From: an uncultured Geobacteraceae bacterium
GTDB taxonomy: Bacteria; Desulfobacterota; Desulfuromonadia; Desulfuromonadales; Geopsychrobacteraceae
Length of the DNA: 6,259 nucleotides
Reading direction: 5' to 3'
Assembly: GCA_937958075.1 (NCBI GenBank)
Contig: CALFFB010000242.1
Span: 1-6,259, forward strand
The position numbers and the translations under genes were made by a program. Positions 5,716-6,259 of the stretch are shown in pieces. Position 1 is the stretch's first letter. Each line of letters begins with the position of its first letter. Under the pieces are notes generated by a model that saw only the letters and a list, made by a program, of their open reading frames with translations, did not search any database and was not told the DNA's origin.

Positions 5716-6231
5716 TCAAGGTTTGAAATTGCTTTCATTAATTAATTTTTCAAAAGTTGCCCAGAATTCTTCTTCGTAAATACCACAACTTGCACAGTCA
5801 TATGTTTCACGTCGAGTTGTGGCACCATATAAATTTTGACCTGAAAAAGTAGTTGAACAGGTTGTCTCTATATCTATTGAAGTTTGGTTGTTAAGATTGG
5901 AAGTTAATGTAATGATAAAATTGAAGTCTGCATTGCCGTTTATTACTTTGCCGTTCCATGTTCCGCAATCACAAACCTTTGGTATGTTTACAAGCAATGT
6001 CTTAGTACGAACCAACCCAAGGCTTATATTTGATGCCTGGATTTCGAATCCCAGCGCTTCTAATGAGTCATTTGATGCTTTTAAAGCCTCTTCCAGTGAT
6101 ATATTATAGGTCTTTGTTTGTAGAAATTTCTCATTATATTTATTCTTATCGGGCCGGTTTACTGGCGCAAACGCACAAGACGATATTAATGAGAAAAAAA
6201 CTAAACACAATAGTAAATGGATCAATTTCAT
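5716..6231 (-). CDS. Cassette-encoded small lipoprotein of unknown function
   Basis: The protein has 171 residues. An N-terminal signal (MKLIHLLLCLVFFSL) leads to the lipobox ISSC with the lipidated cysteine at residue 19; alanine at +2 predicts outer-membrane sorting in a Gram-negative cell. The mature part has five cysteines: CDC (87-89), C125 and CASC (146-149), which could form disulfides in the periplasm. Residues 44-66 (SLEEALKASNDSLEALGFEI) look like an amphipathic helix followed by alternating strands, a layout seen in small periplasmic lipoproteins. I do not recognise the family. The ATG at 6231 has GGAGG 7 nt upstream. Codon use is AT-rich, unlike the operon to the left. Transcription would come from an upstream cassette promoter or Pc beyond the right edge, since the leader is too short for its own promoter. 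Confidence 0.88.
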   Translation of the reverse strand: MKLIHLLLCLVFFSLISSCAFAPVNRPDKNKYNEKFLQTKTYNISLEEALKASNDSLEALGFEIQASNISLGLVRTKTLLVNIPKVCDCGTWNGKVINGNADFNFIITLTSNLNNQTSIDIETTCSTTFSGQNLYGATTRRETYDCASCGIYEEEFWATFEKLINESNFKP

Positions 6232-6238
6232 TTAATTT

Positions 6239-6243
6239 CCTCC
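6239..6243 (-). promoter_or_regulatory. Strong ribosome binding site of the cassette gene
   Basis: GGAGG on the minus strand lies 7 nt before the ATG at 6231 and only a few bases inside the cassette boundary. It fixes the start codon and shows that the cassette carries its own translation signal while probably relying on external transcription. Confidence 0.85.
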
Positions 6244-6249
6244 GTGGTA

Positions 6250-6256
6250 GCCCAAC
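6250..6256 (-). other. Integron core site (1R of the upstream attC, or attI)
   Basis: The minus strand reads GGC-GTTGGGC at the right edge, matching GTTRRRY. It marks the upstream boundary of the lipoprotein cassette. The preceding attC or attI body is outside the window, so which of the two it belongs to cannot be decided. Confidence 0.75.
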
Positions 6257-6259
6257 GCC

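Larger units (their letters stand above)
5584..6255 (-). mobile_element. Integron gene cassette (672 bp) carrying one lipoprotein gene
   Basis: Integrase cleaves core sites between G and TT, which sets the cassette ends at 6255 and 5584. It begins TTGGGC (minus strand) and ends with the attC. The start GTTGGGC (6256-6250) is the exact complement of the attC 1L element GCCCAAC (5703-5697), as required if both were joined in one circular cassette. The layout is canonical: a 24-nt leader, one gene filling most of the cassette, and attC 12 nt after the stop. The cassette is AT-rich beside a GC-rich operon, as usual for cassettes gained by transfer. No integrase or attI is in the window, so it may be the distal end of a chromosomal array or a cluster of attC sites lacking an integrase. 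Confidence 0.85.

Noticed and set aside
5888..6109. Plus-strand open frame (73 codons) inside the cassette
   Set aside because: It is antisense to the lipoprotein gene, which has a signal peptide, lipobox and strong ribosome site.
1..6259. CRISPR array, tRNA or rRNA gene
   Set aside because: No regularly spaced direct repeats, cloverleaf or conserved rRNA blocks were seen on either strand.

Overview
The window looks like accessory DNA from a GC-rich Gram-negative bacterium, probably a proteobacterium. The case rests on high GC with GGAGG-type ribosome sites, a lipoprotein with a signal peptidase II lipobox, and an integron-type gene cassette. Species cannot be told from the sequence. All identifications come from reading the translated sequence; no search was run.

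Positions 1-5448 (minus strand) hold nine tightly packed genes that read as the central-spike end of a contractile phage tail or a related injection system. In transcription order they are: a gpD/gp27-like hub protein (4165-5448), an M15A-type zinc peptidase (3798-4172), a DUF1353 protein (3382-3801), a gpV/gp5-like OB-fold and beta-helix spike (2340-3389), a coiled-coil protein with one C-terminal membrane segment (1953-2327), a PAAR spike tip (1693-1956), a short Ig-like (Big_2-type) protein (1374-1682), a larger protein with a paralogous Ig-like domain plus transthyretin-like and YfaP-like domains (367-1377), and a coiled-coil-rich protein that runs off the left edge (1-354). Five junctions overlap by 4 or 8 nt and the other three are 10-12 nt apart, so this is one operon with translational coupling. 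Hub, spike and PAAR would stack to form the membrane-piercing device. The peptidase and perhaps DUF1353 would act on the cell envelope. The Ig-like proteins are candidates for spike decorations or adhesins. Sheath, tube, tape measure and ATPase genes are not visible, so prophage, tailocin, eCIS or an orphan spike island cannot be told apart.

Positions 5449-5577 are a short non-coding junction upstream of the hub gene. To its right the DNA becomes AT-rich. Positions 5584-6255 have the layout of a complete integron gene cassette read on the minus strand: a core site at the right edge, a 24-nt leader with a strong ribosome site, one gene for a small unknown lipoprotein (5716-6231), and a 126-bp attC site (5578-5703). 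The cassette's own start (TTGGGC) pairs perfectly with the 1L element of its attC (GCCCAAC), and the two attC arms show the usual single-base asymmetry. A second core site at 6250-6256 suggests that another cassette, or attI, lies just outside the window. The most notable feature is this mobile cassette directly abutting the spike operon.
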